A stretch of 64,000 bases of DNA. Origin: Athripsodes cinereus. Its lineage: Eukaryota > Arthropoda > Insecta > Trichoptera > Leptoceridae. The notes under the pieces were generated by a model. That model had not been told where the DNA came from and did no database searches. It saw only the letters and a program-made list of their open reading frames with translations. Below, one piece after another: positions 45,611 to 59,399 of this stretch. The stretch is taken from NCBI GenBank assembly GCA_947579605.1, contig OX388307.1, forward strand, positions 9,587,237 to 9,651,236, written 5' to 3'. Position 1 is the first letter of the stretch. The number at the start of each line of letters is the position of its first letter. Position numbers and translations under genes: made by a program.

Positions 45611-48600
45611 ACAATAAAACAAAATGAACCAAAAAAACAAACAATACTTAATACCTGTGTGAGCTAACATATAATAAATGTATACAATTAGAGCTAAAAT
45701 ATTATAACAATAACTTTTGTGTTTTTGTTTGGCATAACTTCTCATATTTTTTATCCAAATATTTTATGAAGCAGTGGCTTTAGGCACTCTTTTAATGTCC
45801 TAAGATAGAATTTTGAGTAGCGTGCCTGGAAGAGAACTTGTGAGTGTTAGATCCCTATATGTATGTAATTAATACTCTGTATATATATTTGAAACTCAAG
45901 CTTGTTTACTTCCTTCGGATATTAAGAATATTAATTTACAGTTTACTAAATTTGGGCACAACACGCAGGTGAGTAAACCAATCAGACATCTTTATTAGAG
46001 AACCATGTGTAAACAATATATATAACACTGAGCAAAATCTAATTGGAAGAAGTGAGAAAGGCATCTTAATGTTGTTTTGGCATCGTTTAGATGAGAGAAA
46101 TGATCCAACTTCTATGGTTTGCATTAAATATTTTTCGATCGGTGACTCTTATATTGTGACAGTGATAATAGTGAAATTTCTTAAAGTTGTTCATGGATAC
46201 CAAAGTTGGCTACTTAAGACAGACAAGAGCCTATTCCTAACTCTTGGAACACCTTTCTCATTACTTCTGATTAGATTTTGCACAATGTTACATTGTGTAA
46301 ACATTGTTATCCAATAGAGATGTCTATTGGTTTTTTATTTCCGATGGCAACAGTCATTTTTGATGAAGGTTGATTTGCCATGAGCGAATCTCTTCATTAC
46401 TGCTAAGGCTACGGTGCCCGTTTGAAATATATATACAAATTGTGCAATAATAGAAATAAAAAACAATAATGCAATCAAATTAAGTTAGTAACCTCCTAAT
46501 ATCACATAGCCAAATTATGGTATTGGCGGAAGCATCACTATTTAAAAAAAAATTGCAAATATTGGAATTAAATGCACTTTTATTAAACAAGGTTTTACTT
46601 ATCAAATAAAATATATATTTATTATTATTGTTTTATGTTACTGTTGAGTAACACTAACGCACAGTTTGTCTAAACACATTCACCCAAATCTAAGATGACC
46701 TAGGCATTGATTGTTTGCCCCTGTTTAATTACACACCTGTTATTAAAAAATCTTCGACCTGTATCCAGTGATAACATTATAACATACTTAACAAATGACA
46801 AATATGTTTTGATGATGATTTCAATGATGATATATGATTTGATGATGAAGAATGATAAATGGGTGATATAAATCTACAATACATATTTAAACAAATTTGA
46901 TCATTTTATTTACTGTTGTTTGCAAACTGTGTGGATTCTTACTCCTAAATACATGATGTACCTGAAACAAAGGTCCAAAGGTATTTAATGTAATATATTA
47001 GTGTATGAATTACATACAATGTATGTCCACAGAGCAGCAGGTTGCGTCACATTTCATATCTTACACAGCATCTCAAAAACCAGTTTTATGTACATAATTT
47101 GTGTACCTAGATGAAAGTGTTTTTTTTTATAAAGTATAAATACTCAAATCAAGTACATACAGATACTGGTAACACAATATACCTTGTCGCATCATACTTA
47201 TAATTATTCATTGTAATGTATTTCAATATTGACAATGTTAAAAAAAACTTAAGCTACTGTAGAAGCGATTTTGAAGACTCTTATTTTAATACAGAATCTA
47301 CCCAGTACAGTACCCAATGTCGGATTTTTAATTAGAGTGACAAATAAAAGGAGATTTCGCAACAAATACCTTCCCTTGTATGCACCTACTATACCTACAT
47401 ACATGTATTCCAGAACGCTATGTTCTATAAAATATGAATAGAGAGCAAAAATACATATTCACAGACAATTCGTTTAGCGCCGTTTATTCACAACTGACAA
47501 CCTGACCTCATGAGCGCCTTATTTTAAAATCTATTGTCTGCAACACCAAGCGAACAGACATGTCTTCAATTTTTTTACATTTCGCGCTTTATTGTGTATG
47601 GAGCGTTGAGCAGGAAGGACAGTACAATAGTGTAATGAAAGAAAACAAACATATACCTACTTGAGAAATCTTATTGAAAAATAGGTCGTTTGTTGATTTT
47701 TATATACCGACACCCACGACCGTTTCTGTTACCCGTGTATTGATTATTATAAGATAGTTAGCAGGTACATATTATTGTGCATCTCATTATCATTTTCTAT
47801 CATCAAACTGAATATTGTGAATGCGCGGTATTTGTAGTGTACATATTATTGTTATGTATTCATGGATGTTAGTAAGCAAAGCAATCAGTTCAAAGGTCTA
47901 CTTCTCATTTGGAGAATAGTAATCTGCGAGGCATTAATATTCAAGGAAAACTAGTTGAACGTTTTAATACAATACGTAATATGTCTTACACTCGTAGTAT
48001 AATATCATAAATTATTATTTCGATAGAAAAAAATAGTAATGAGCTATGATTTAGTTCGAAAAATAACCGGAACAACGTGTAGGAAGTATGTCTTGTGTGT
48101 CCGTCATAGAATTAATAACTTAGCATATTGATACATTACTAAATCGAGAGAAAATAACATTTACATGCATGGGAAGGATACATAATGTAACTAGGATACA
48201 CAAATTGCAATATTGCTGTCCTGTAGCTATAAGTAGTGCATTTATACAATTTTGTAATCTTTGAAACACTATTGTTTAATGAGGTATCGTTTCGATATGC
48301 ATAGATACAATTGTAATCAAAAATATTTTTATTTCGTGTTCATCTTAAATGTTAGATATATAATTGTATATCTATGGTTTTAATCAAATATGTAAGTAGG
48401 TATTCTTTGCTATTTCGAACACCCTTTCGATCCCATTACATAAAATTACGCAGACACGAACTATAAACACGATATATTCTCGATTTGCATAAAAAAATGC
48501 ATTCACAAAAACCGCATTTGCATCAAAACCTAGTTTTTCATTTTTTATTATTTTCATGGGAGCTTCATTGCAGATCGACCTTGCTTGCTGTGTAGGTACT

Positions 48601-49971
48601 TTGTAAATTGCGAAATAATAATGATGACCGATGTGCTATGAAATCTCTTCCAAGTGAGGTCAACAGCGGTAACTTTTAATGTGATTGCAAATAATAATTG
48701 AAAATACTTTAATTAATTAATAATGTATTTAAGACATTTAAAACGCATTTCGCAAACTCCCACGAAAGTATAAATATTCATATTCTGAAGCAGAGAAATA
48801 TTAATATTTCCTTTAATGGAAACTAAACTAAAGAATAAAGAAAATAGTAACACCTTAGGATGAGAATACAGAGAACATTAAATGACAAAATAATTTTACT
48901 TTTACTTCTTGTGCAAGTGCAGAGATGTAAGAAAAACCTTATTCTAAAAGGTATGTTGGTACATAAACGGATGATCTACTCTCACAGCTATGAGACACGA
49001 AATTGTGAAATACCTGCATTGGTACATGATAATAATAATATTTTTATAATCTTACAAAAAGAGACAGAAACTAGTTTTCGCTTCGGCAACCCTCGTTTTA
49101 TCACATGTATTATATTATAGGTATATTTGTAATAAGTGCGTTACATAAAAAAAAACAAATTAGTAGAATGTGCGTTTACATACAATAACCTTTTATGTGG
49201 TTACATGCGGTCGCCTGGCTTAGCATGATAGCAATTTTACGTAATAATTGTAATTCAACTAGCAATACTGTTGAGTATTTTATGGTTACTTGCTTCCCGT
49301 AAAAACGGAAGTTTCATACATAGTATTTCGCCGAATTTGTACCGGATTCATTGACAAACTAATTGAATTTGAGTATCATATACCTATTCGTATGAAACAG
49401 AATATTTAGACAGGTTGTATTTTTATGAAACCTGAATAAAATAACTTATAATAAAACTGCAACTTAAAATCGTTTCCACTTTAATAAATTAGAACTGCAT
49501 ACCTAAATATTACGTATACGAACAAAACTACATCCACCTATATACCTACTGTTTATATGACAATTTCGTTATTCACACCTTATTACTTTGCACATCACTC
49601 GGGTAATAATAATAAATTAACCAGTTTATGTAGAATATATTATTTTCTGCATTTTGATTGTGCTAATAAAATGTAAATCGGAGAGTTATAATTTCGTAAC
49701 TTTTAAATATATATCGATAATTGTTGTAGCTTTTATATACCAAGTAATTCATTTTCAGCACATTACCAAAGTTGTGTCCATATCATTATTACTTTCACTA
49801 TTTCGATACAATCTACATTTCATTTTCTTAGTTTAGGTAGGTAGGTACATATAACGTAGCTTGTTTGGGTAAATATTAGAATTCCCTCACAATATTCTCA
49901 TTCTATGTTATGAATAACACTTCAATGCCTACTTGTGTAAAGTGCTTACACAATGTCTCAGTAGGTATGTA
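45611..49971. other. Intergenic stretch, nothing recognised
   Basis: No gene or element end is supported. Open frames at 46069-46317, 48860-49120 and 49654-49836 have AT-driven composition and no recognisable motif. Confidence 0.5.
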
Positions 49972-51210
49972 CGAGGGTAAGGTGAAAAGTTCTCGGTCTG
50001 ACAATGAAAGACTGCGGCTTTCAGATTTTTTTACTTTGATTTTACTTCATAATCTCCCTTGACTTTAATACACTAGATCCAGCGTTTCTCCAACATCAGT
50101 ACTCCTTCCAGGAAGTGAAAGTCTGGAAGGTTGCGAAAATATTCATCTACATCCCTTTCAACTTCTTCATTGGATACGAAGAGCTTCCCAGAAACAAATT
50201 TCTTGAAGTTTCGGAACCAAGAAGTCTGAGGGTGTCAAATCAGGATAATAGGGAGGATGGACGAGCAAGTCATACCCCAAATCTTGCAGTTTTCCCATCG
50301 CCAACACACTCTTGTGTACATGTGCGTTGTCTTGGTGAAAGATGATTTTTGTTTCTTCAAACCAGGCCTCTTTTCGCGAATTTCGCCATCCAAATTGGTT
50401 AAAAAGTTTGAAGTAATATTTGTTTGTAATTGTTCTGTCTTATTTGCAAGGTAATCAATTACCAGGATACCTTTCCCATCCCAAAACACGCTAGCCATGA
50501 CCTTTCCAGCAGATGCAATCGACTTCGCTTTCTTTGGAGCTGAACCACCAGCTTCCACCCATTGTTTGGACTGCTGTTTCGTTTCTGAAATGTAGTGGTG
50601 GACCCATGTCTTATCCATGGTGACAAATCACCGCACAGAATTGGTCGGATCCCTATTCTATCGGTCCAAAGATTGCTGCGAAAATCATTTGCGAATTTGT
50701 TTTTGATCGGCATTCAAAAAATGCAGCACCTTTTTTTCAATATCCCTACAGCTTCAGCTATCTCATGCACCTTCAGTTGTCTGTCTGCCAATACGGTATC
50801 ATGCACTTTTTTATGGTTTCCGGTGTGGCTGTGGTTTTTGGCCATCCTTCACATGGGTCATCTTCGAAGGATGTGCGACCACCTTTAAATTCAGCTGCCC
50901 ATTTTTTAACGGTTGACATTTAAGGAGCAGAGTCCCCATAAACTTTTGTCAACTTTGGATGAATTTCCGTAGGGGTTAATCCATCTAAAACGAAGAACTT
51001 TATGACCGCACGATACTCAAATTTATTCATTTTCATGAAAAACAAGCAAGACATCGACATGCAAAAATTCGTGTGAAGAAACTACTTAAGAGAACAAGTT
51101 GAAATTTGTCAAATGAACTAATGACACATGCACCCAGGTGGGGAACATAATTTTTTGCTGATTGGAGTAAAATCTCTGTGTCAGGCCGAGAACTTTTCAC
51201 CTTACCCTCG
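49972..51210 (-). mobile_element. mariner element (1239 bp), inactive
   Basis: TA flanks both ends (49970-49971 and 51211-51212). The terminal inverted repeats are about 32 bp with one mismatch, beginning CGAGGGTAAGGTGAAAAGTT. The length matches mariner elements. Transposase relics on the minus strand are broken. Good ends with a dead gene suggest it could once have been moved in trans. Confidence 0.9.
50040..51036 (-). pseudogene. mariner transposase, disabled
   Basis: The start ATG is at 51034-51036 (MKMNKFEYRAVIKFF). The paired helix-turn-helix region follows (SAP, stop, MSTVKKWAAEFKGGR; DRQLKVHEIAEAVGI). The catalytic domain shows VTMDKTWVHHY with the first aspartate, SAGKVMASVFWDGKGI, the second site as HQDN in a shifted frame, and PYYPDLTPSDF, i.e. 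the DD34D mariner layout. At least two frameshifts and three stops (one after SAP, one near 50712, one in the closing KRWI block) remove function. The overlapping open frames at 50235-50618 and 50459-50713 are pieces of it; the + strand frames are shadows. Confidence 0.85.
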
Positions 51211-51212
51211 TA

Positions 51213-51848
51213 TAATGAATGAAATGTTAATTATGTTGATTTTAATCGATTATAATTATTTTTTACGGATCAATAGTTACGTCTATTTTTTCTATATAGT
51301 TCCTTTGCGTAAAGTTATAATGATTATAATATTATAATCTTTATACAGTTGATTAATCGATTACATTGTGCTTTTACAGTTTTCATAATTATCAGCGCAC
51401 TAAGTAATCAAATTGTATTATTTCAAGTCCTTGCGTATAAAGTACGTGTGCAGGTGTAGTAATCATCTATGAAGGTTGTGTTTTAAGTAAATAGTACATA
51501 GCACAAATGTCGTTGTTATTATTAGAGCAAAATTAGATAATTACTTTGTCTCTATCTTTTCTAGAAAAACTGATGTTTTCCCAAAAGAAACTGCAGTATG
51601 TTGTATTTTTATCTTTAAGACATAAATTTAAGTTTGATAACTTGTTATAGACTTCATACTAAATATGCTAAATGGAAACCTATAGATTGTTTTAAGAAAG
51701 GGTCGTGTCTAAATAGTGATGTGAAAAATGCTATTTTTTGTTTATGGAAATTTGTTCATAAAACGTCTTCATAGTATTTCCTACATACTAGGTTTTATAT
51801 CATTAATAGCTTATTGCGTAAATAATAAGTTTTCGATTGTTTTGTAAA
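51213..51848. other. Spacer, nothing recognised
   Basis: AT-rich sequence without supported features. Confidence 0.5.
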
Positions 51849-51910
51849 AGACGGGTGTTCGAAAAATTAAAAACATTTTACATCTTAAATTCAGCGATTA
51901 AGTTTTCCAC
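51849..51910 (+). repeat. Partial SINE-like repeat (5' half)
   Basis: GGGTGTTCGAAAAATTAAAA, ACATTTTACATCTTAAATTC and AGCGATTAAGTTTTCCACTT match the first part of 9054-9305. Confidence 0.55.
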
Positions 51911-51959
51911 TTATTTTTTCTCGTTTATTGCACAAACTTCATTCCGTTAAAACACTAGA

Positions 51960-52210
51960 AACACTTATGTCGATTTTTAAAATAAAAGATAGGCGTTGAA
52001 GTGATCATGACCAATCGAATTCTATAAATTTAATATCTCAGCGATATCGGTTTGCATCAATTAATGCCTCTTTTGTGTCTTCATCAGTTTCAACTCGCCT
52101 TCCAGAACTTGGTGCATCTTTAACTTCAACATTGCCGGTTATAAATTTTGCAAACCAGTTTTGACATTGGCTTTCTGTCAATAAAATCGTTTTTTTTTCT
52201 TGAATAGAAT
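51960..52210 (-). pseudogene. Second, unrelated mariner transposase N-terminal fragment
   Basis: On the minus strand: LTESQCQNWFAKFITGN, VEVKDAPSSGRRVETDEDTK and EALIDANR, then breaks. W-F-A-K-F...D-V-K-D-A-P-x-S-G-R-x-V-E-x-D-E-D is the first DNA-binding half of a different mariner subfamily from the element at 49972. No inverted repeats were found and the catalytic domain is absent. Confidence 0.6.
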
Positions 52211-53172
52211 TTTTACCTTTTCGATAGAAAAAAGTTAAATATGCCGAAAATGGTGCTTTTTACAGGGCACCAACCAGAAAGCACTGGATACAATCAATCG
52301 AACTTTTTCATAAGCAAGCCTTTATCAGCTCTCAAAATATATATGACTATGCTAATTAAGTGGAAATTTGTCTGTGAAAAATTACAGTTTAGTTACAGAT
52401 GACCGAAAACGGAATTACTTTCCGAACAACACATTTTTTTATTATTTAACGTGTAAAGAAAACCGAGGTGTTCAAAGTAAAAGTGGACCGAACCACATGA
52501 TAGACAACATTGCTTTCACTGTGGAAATTCATGTAAAACTTGTAAAACTAAAAATTCAAAAGTGGACTCAACTTGATTTAACAATCTGAAGTTTAGTCTA
52601 CTTTTGAATCGATAAATCGCAAGCTCTACATAATATATATATATACTCCTATAGATAACTCAATATTGGTCCTCATGTGACGTCTACATTTGCTCTAATG
52701 TCTAAACTCATATCCAATATTTCGTTGTTGGCGGGCACTCAAACAAGAATATTATTTACACGCGATTTTGTCTTAATTTGTTTTGTAATTTAAGTACATA
52801 TACACACAAATATACACATGCAATTATTATATAAATATTTACAGTGTCTGTAGATGTTCGCAAAGGGGGACATTAAAAAAAAACGCTTGATTCTTCATTT
52901 ATGACAATAGCCGTAATGAAAGTGATTTCTGATTTTGTAATATTTAAGTACCTATGTCCGATTTAAAATTAACTTTCAGTAGTTTCCGGTTGCATGTTGT
53001 TTGTGATATAAAATTTATTTTGTGACATAATCTTTATTATAGTATCTAACCTAATTGTTATATATTTTTTGATTAAATAATAATACGTCATATAATTATT
53101 AGGTTTAATTAAAATTAAATTTATTAATGTATTAAACATACAATAATGATGATATTCAACTATACCACTAGG
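52211..53172. other. Intergenic stretch, nothing recognised
   Basis: The open frame at 52368-52589 is not recognisable. No repeat ends were seen. Confidence 0.45.
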
Positions 53173-53416
53173 TGCTATCCCATCACGGAATATCCCACAA
53201 GGGGGTTAGCCAGCAGACTAGCTGCATATAATAAACATGCAAGCTGCCCTCTCTGTGCCAACAAAAATAAGACATTCAGGATGGGTGATAAACCTCATCG
53301 CTGAATTTGATGAAAAGTCTTTATTTTTTCGAACACCTGTATTTTACAGGACATTCAAAAACTTATGGAAAAGAGGGGGAGACCAAGTCTATGCCGGATG
53401 CTCCACGGAAAATATT
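53173..53416 (-). repeat. SINE-like repeat, most complete uninterrupted copy
   Basis: Read on +, CATCACGGAATATCCCACAA, GTTAGCCAGCAGACTAGCTG, AAACATGCAAGCTGC, TGTGCCAACAAAAATAAGAC, GATGGGTGATAAACCTCATC, TTTTTTCGAACACCTG and TGCTCCACGGAA. It defines the order used to recognise the other copies. The open frame at 53237-53449 is chance. Confidence 0.65.
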
Positions 53417-53879
53417 TTAATGTTCCTATATATTATGTTTTGTTTGTGAACATGACTATAGGTATTATGTGCACAACTAGTTAGGAAAAGATAATATCAT
53501 GACCACTACATACTGCTGTGCAAATAAAAGAATATAATATTACAAATACGAGTTGACTGGAAATTGGAAATTTTTATTAGTTGAATTGCAAATAACTGAA
53601 AATACTGTAATGTTAATAGCTACGGTCGTGTTTATCCATCTTGTAATATACCTAGATATGTAATTACATATTTATTACTTATACTGAATCTACCTGTTGG
53701 TTAGGAAGAACTATGTAGACATAGAATGGAAGTTATTATCTCGGTAATTATAATTATGACAACCTCATTGCAGACACTACATAATAATTGCTGTGTGGAT
53801 AGTCAGATGATGATCTACTCAAAGTGCATACTATTGTTTTTGTACAGTGGAAAATTTTGAATACGCTTTATTTTTATTC

Positions 53880-54005
53880 ATTCATTTTTTAATGTACATT
53901 GATTACAATCCAAAGAATTTTATGGAGAAATGCATTCAAATTAAACAAAGTCGATACATAGAGGGCGAGTTTATCGCAATGGCGCGATCTCTGAAAACTA
54001 AGTAA
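53880..54005 (-). repeat. CR1-like LINE 3' tail, antisense
   Basis: On +, AATGTACATTGATTACAATC, GAGAAATGCATTCAAATTAA, GAGGGCGAGTTTATCGCAAT and GGCGCGATCTC. It shares the GAATGCATTTCTCCAT block with the tail at 59400-59535, so these two form a subfamily. Confidence 0.55.
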
Positions 54006-55498
54006 CTAAAATAGTCACTATTTATGTGTATTTTATACGTAACATAATTTGCATAGGTACTTAATGTCTATTTATGTTTTTTTTTTCTATTTTACATATG
54101 CCATAAATTCACTGACGCAGGTATATTCTATAATTAATTATATTTTGTTTTTTTCTTTCTATCTTTTTTCTAGCTCAAATAATGTATTAACTATTTAAAA
54201 TAAAAAGGACTAAACTGCGATACAAAGTGCATATAAATCTGTCATTTGATATTTTTTGGGTTTGCTGTTAATTTTTCAATAATCATAAACTTACTTGTCT
54301 GTCTACGTACATTATTAATTTATCCTTCGTGATATTATGTACAATTATTGAATATGAGTAGCAAAGTCAGTGAACTCGCCGCGTTTATCATACAATACTC
54401 GTTACTCTTATGTGCATGCTGTGCCACAAAAATAGGATATATTATTTCTCTTAATTATTTATTTTGTGAAATTAAAAGTATGTTTGTGATAATTTTTACA
54501 AGCCCTTATTTTTGTTCTCCATTTGATGCAAATAACATTGAATTTAGTATTTCTAAAAATTTGATGAACTGCGGCATCTCGGGTGATTAATTAATACAAT
54601 ATATATATATATATATATATGTAATGTTCCTATGATAAGAACACATAAAATGTAGGTATGTACTACAAAAATATGACTTTAACGCCTAGAGCAAAGTTCA
54701 GCAGTCAGTGCTAATATTTTATTGGATCACATTTTAGTGAGATGTACAATTTTCAAAACGAATTATTCAAAACTGTTGTTGAACAAAACTTTATATTTGT
54801 AAATTGATTTCTGCGTGTTGCTGAAATGCGATAAAATTGGCATTCCGTATGACTCACATCTCCACATATCGTTTAAGTTATCAAATAGTTTAAAATAGTG
54901 TACACAATGACTCTATGATACGGTATGTAATTCTACTCTTACGATGTTACAGTTAAACTATATCCATTTTTTGGTTCAGTGGATTGTCACACGGGTTATC
55001 AAACACATAATGATTATGTTTTAATTGATGGCCTCATGTTTGAAAGCGTAGCAACTTTTTAATTTCGGCTAAAATATAAATTGCTTTAATTGTGTACCTA
55101 CAGGTTTCGTAATTGTATGTTTCATAGCATGGTATTCGAGTACCTAAATAATCTAATGACTTGCTTTGATTTGGTCATGGTTTATCCACGTTAATTGACT
55201 TGTGCGTTAACAATTTTAATTAGGAATTCTGCATGTTTTGCATACATACGCAGGAACATGTGAAAGTGATGGAATATGGCCTAAGAGTTATTTGTTAACA
55301 TATTATTTACTAGATGTCATCTTTTAACGTATCCATAAAAGTTTGCTACTACATTATATATTTTTTTTTTTAGAAAAATACAATTAGAGGATTTGCATGT
55401 TTTAGAGATATTATTTTAAGTCATTTCTTATCAACAATCAATTTAGGTAGTACGCAGGGACAATTACAATAGGTACAATTCTATCTATCTACACTTAG
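54006..55498. other. Intergenic stretch, nothing recognised
   Basis: AT-rich, with an AT dinucleotide run near 54598-54620. Confidence 0.5.
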
Positions 55499-55654
55499 TG
55501 CCTAGTTATACCAGAGCAATACCTATACACGAAGCTGCCTGAGAATTTCGGAGCCTATCTAGGTATGTCGTCCGGTGGCTTCATCGGACAAAGCACACCT
55601 CGTGAAAAGGATGCGTTTGCTGTTTTAAGTTTCGTCTGGGAAACTACCAAATAA
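55499..55654 (+). CDS. Possible terminal exon, unidentified
   Basis: I do not recognise this product. An open frame of 51 codons to a TAA at 55652-55654 reads EQYLYTKLPENFGAYLGMSS, then GGFIGQSTPREKDAFAVLSF and VWETTK. It follows a pyrimidine-rich run and TTAG at 55498 that could be a splice acceptor. GC is clearly higher than the surroundings and residues are balanced, unlike the chance frames of the window. No partner exon was found. It might also be a fragment of an unknown mobile element. Confidence 0.25.
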   Translation, partial: CLVIPEQYLYTKLPENFGAYLGMSSGGFIGQSTPREKDAFAVLSFVWETTK

Positions 55655-58040
55655 GGTGATGTTTCTTTTCTAATCCTTATAATAGGTATGATAGTTTCAT
55701 GTTTTAATTTACAGCAATCATTTATTACTGTTCTAATATGTTATTGATGTCTCTATAAAATATTTTATAATTTGTTTTACAATTAACAACTGTTGTTTTA
55801 TTACAAGAATTAAGGGCTTCATCTATTGCTATCAGTATGTCGAACTTAGGTATATAAATCAATTAAACTTCTATGTAACATGTTGAATGTTAAACGGTGT
55901 TAATACGTGATTATTTTTGATTGTACTAAGATGTGTTTTTTTATGTCGAATAATATAATTAAGTAGATATATGTATATATAATAAATATTTATATTGATT
56001 CACATTCCACTCGATATGTGCTCATATTACTTATGATTATTATTATATTTCATGTAAAACTGGAGATATCTATACTTACCAGATGAGGTAACACTGTAAT
56101 CGCATCATTTGTTGGACGTTACGTGTGCCTGCCGCTCGTACAGGTAGCGTGCGAGTATACCTACGTGTCGCCAATAAATAAAGAAATTTTATTAAGTTTA
56201 ATTTTAATATTAGTATACCTGGATATATTTTGATTTGTTTTGTTTGCACCCGGGAATTAGTGATTTTAAAACATAACAGTAAGTACCAATATAGTTTTCA
56301 TTTGTGAGTAAAATTATATTTTTATAACTGTGGTATTGTCATAAAAATATTCGGATAACAGTTGCTCAATTTTATTATCAATATAATTATTATGAAGGAT
56401 TTATCCGAATTAATTTATCTGTTTTTTTTCCTGTTATTTTGTGATTAAATTAAGTTTAAAATATTACATGAGCTTAATTCAAATAAAGCGATAATTATAA
56501 ATGCTTTAAAATATTAATAAAATCAATTTTTATGAAGTAACATTTTTGAAATAACATTCGGACATTAATTTAACGTTGAATTCATGTAGATTTTATTCAC
56601 TGGCGCCGTTTTTTCTGTTTTGAGAATATTTGAGGCATATTATTTTTGTACTTACTTGTTAATTGTCTACATATGTTATGTTGATTTAATTTACTTCATG
56701 AGGATGTATTTTTTATTCGTTTTCTTATTTTCTTTCAATAGGTATATATGATTAATATGTATTATTTTTCTACTTAAACTGAAGTTCTTTATCCGAAAAT
56801 ATTTAAATAATTAACACCCTAGGTTTATGAGAATTATGAAAAACACAAAACTGTATGTTCTTATGAAGTCTTGGACTATGATATTAATCTTAATCTTTCT
56901 ATTGTTTTACTGTTTTTATGTCTCAAGATAAATGATTGGTTTTAAGTTGTAATTGAACTATTAATATTATCAGCGACTCCCCCAAGTCAAATGTGGGATA
57001 GTAATGAATTCAACAATAATCATTTCGTGTTTTAATTTTTAAATTCACCTCAGATTAGCTATCTTATAAAAAGAGATAAAAGAACTAAGAGGCTGTATGT
57101 AAAACAATGCGTGTGAATATAGCAATAAAAACACAATAATGTTATGTACGAGGCTTGACCCACTCTGTCTGCGAGGGAAGCGGTGATATGTTATGTAATA
57201 GTACACACTGCCTAGTATGTACATATATATATCTAGTAGTATCATTATGCTATTATCACTGTAGTGTACATACTATGTACTTATTTACTTTTTGCACAAA
57301 GTACCTGTTTATTAATTAAAGTAAATTATTACATCGACTGATCGTTGGGGCCAGCGGTCGAATACTAGTTGATTCTAATGTTTCACGTAACGCAATGTAA
57401 AAAAATGAATCCTGGATAAGCGTGCAGTGGTGGATAATTAGATTAGATATACATATTTATTTATGTTTTATTTTGTGTAGCCTATGTCAATTAATTAGTG
57501 TCAAATAGTTAGTACCTAGTATATAAATAAACTTAGTTGATTTCCCCTCATACCAGCGAGTGCTGTCTAGAGAGCTTAAAAATAAAATTTGAATGGAACA
57601 CTGACTTGTACTTGGAATGTAACTTATTTATTTTTATCTGAATAAAGTTTATTATTATTTAAAAAAAGAAGAAAACGGTAATTGTAACGTCGGTAGGGGA
57701 TATTAACAGTTATAATGAATTGTAGGGAGGTTTTGTCGGAAGAAATAATTCGGGCGATTTCCGAAGCCTCCCATAAATAACTAAAGAACTTGCATGATGA
57801 GTGCGAATGACATCAATTTTTTTTATTAAAATAATAATAACTAGACAACTTATTTATGATTTGAGTCAACTTATTCTTAATTATAAGTTGAAGATATCGC
57901 TCTTCTAACATAGTTTCCCACGCCCTTGATATGGATGCTCCATTAAATGGCGCCGAATAAATCCTCAATGTAGATGTTCCATCTATTTTGTTCATTCACT
58001 GTGTGTTAGGACATAATGTAAACATTACTTAGTATTTAAT
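55655..58040. other. Intergenic stretch with one degenerate LINE terminus
   Basis: Near 57145-57195, CTGCGAGGGAAGCGGTGATA resembles the RTE 3' terminus at 21220. Otherwise nothing recognised. Confidence 0.45.
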
Positions 58041-58256
58041 ATCCTGTGGGAATGCCCAATGATGACGGATGCGAGGGATGTAATGATTGATAGTTTGAGT
58101 GATGATACACCCAGACCCGTTTGGTCTGGGGAATTAATGATTTGTCCGAGAAATTTCAGAGCTTTCTTGGAGTTTGCGGATGTCTGGGTGTCTCGGTGGG
58201 ACCTTCTGCGCGAGCCGGGCTCACCCCCGGCTTACCTGGATGAGCTTGATGGTTGA
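58041..58256 (+). pseudogene. R1-like LINE reverse transcriptase C-terminus
   Basis: The frame from about 58041 reads ILWECPMMTDARDVMIDSLS, then RPVWSGELMICPRNFRAFLE, FADVWVSRWDLLREPGSPP and stops at TGA 58254. I-L-W-E-C-P with a trailing region containing F..F...V is the gag-knuckle-like close of R1-clade polyproteins as I recall them. Upstream the frame is lost, so the insertion is 5'-truncated near 58041. GC is far above background, which suggests a recent arrival. Confidence 0.6.
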
Positions 58257-58800
58257 TTTTGCCTTGTGTGATCGTGGCTGTCGCGAGCGAACTCGTACCT
58301 TCGTTTTTTTGTGCTGTCCTGTCTCCCTTGGTGGAGAGTCTTAGGTCAGGGAGGGATGTCCCTTGGGGAGGGAAGCGTGTCTGCGAAGACTCCGGCACCG
58401 GCGACCCTCGGGTTCACCGGCATGAATACCAAAAGAAGTTTCCGGACACCTCAACTCGGCTCTCTGCTCATTTTTTTTCTTTGTTTTCTTAATTTTTATT
58501 TATTGTTTTTATTTCTATTTTATTTTGAATATTGATTTGTTTTTCTAGGTTAGGGAATGCCTTTGTAAATGTATTGTTAGTTTTATATTGTGAATGTATT
58601 TGCTTCTCTCGGCTAGAGGGACATCGAAGGAGTGTAGTCAAAAGATTCCACACATGGAGGTTTTTGGCCGGCCAGCCCCTAATGCTGCCCACTATGGCGC
58701 CTCCGGTATGGACAAAATTTGTGTAGTGTAGAATTCGGATAAATGGAAGTCCCCGGACTTCTGCGGTATCCGGGTGGACGGTGGGTCCTTCCTATTATAT
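58257..58800 (+). repeat. 3' UTR of the R1-like LINE
   Basis: GC-richer non-coding sequence directly after the stop, ending GGATAAATGGAAGTCCCCGG, a GGGTGGACGGTGGGTCC block and an AT-rich edge. Its last part recurs at 12405-12480. Several overlapping open frames on both strands here are by-products of the GC content. Confidence 0.55.
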
Positions 58801-59399
58801 TATATAAATAAATCGATTTAACGCCGTTGTTGTAATTTTATCAACGCAATTTATGCAATTTCAACGTGATTAATTTTATGACATAAAAGGTTGTAAATGA
58901 CTGTATTATGAAAAGGTATTATATATAGACATCTGTACCACATCAGTGGAGCATGCATTTCCTCATAACCGTTTCAACCACCTTTTTTACGTACCTATCG
59001 CTTTTCTTTTTAATGCGTAGTTTATAAGTTACCTATATATACGTTGATCATTCATTACTTTCATCAATAAAGTAAATATACTAGACCTCAAAATATTGTT
59101 ATGCAGGTGAAACTAACAAAGTGCACTTTGGTACCTATCTATATCTAGTTGTGTTATTTTTACTAGAGTTGAGCAGTTAGCACCATGAGCATTGAATCCG
59201 AGATCTCTCGTTTGAAAATCGGATAATTATTGACCACCATAAAATACTCATCCATAAATAATACTTAGTATTACTCACTGTCACGGTGCAATGAGATACA
59301 TTGAATGCAAATCTATACAAGCAAAGATGGTGTAAGTTCGAACAAAACACCGGAAGTGATAACGTGAACCAGTCTAAAGCCATTTCGCAAGCGCTGGGA
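58801..59399. other. Spacer, nothing recognised
   Basis: No supported features; the frame at 59177-59383 (minus) is unconvincing. Confidence 0.45.

Noticed and set aside
54598..54620. AT dinucleotide run as a regulatory site
   Set aside because: An ordinary microsatellite with no context.
58059..58735. Cluster of overlapping open frames on both strands
   Set aside because: Only the first (to 58256) has LINE homology; the rest arise from raised GC in the 3' UTR.
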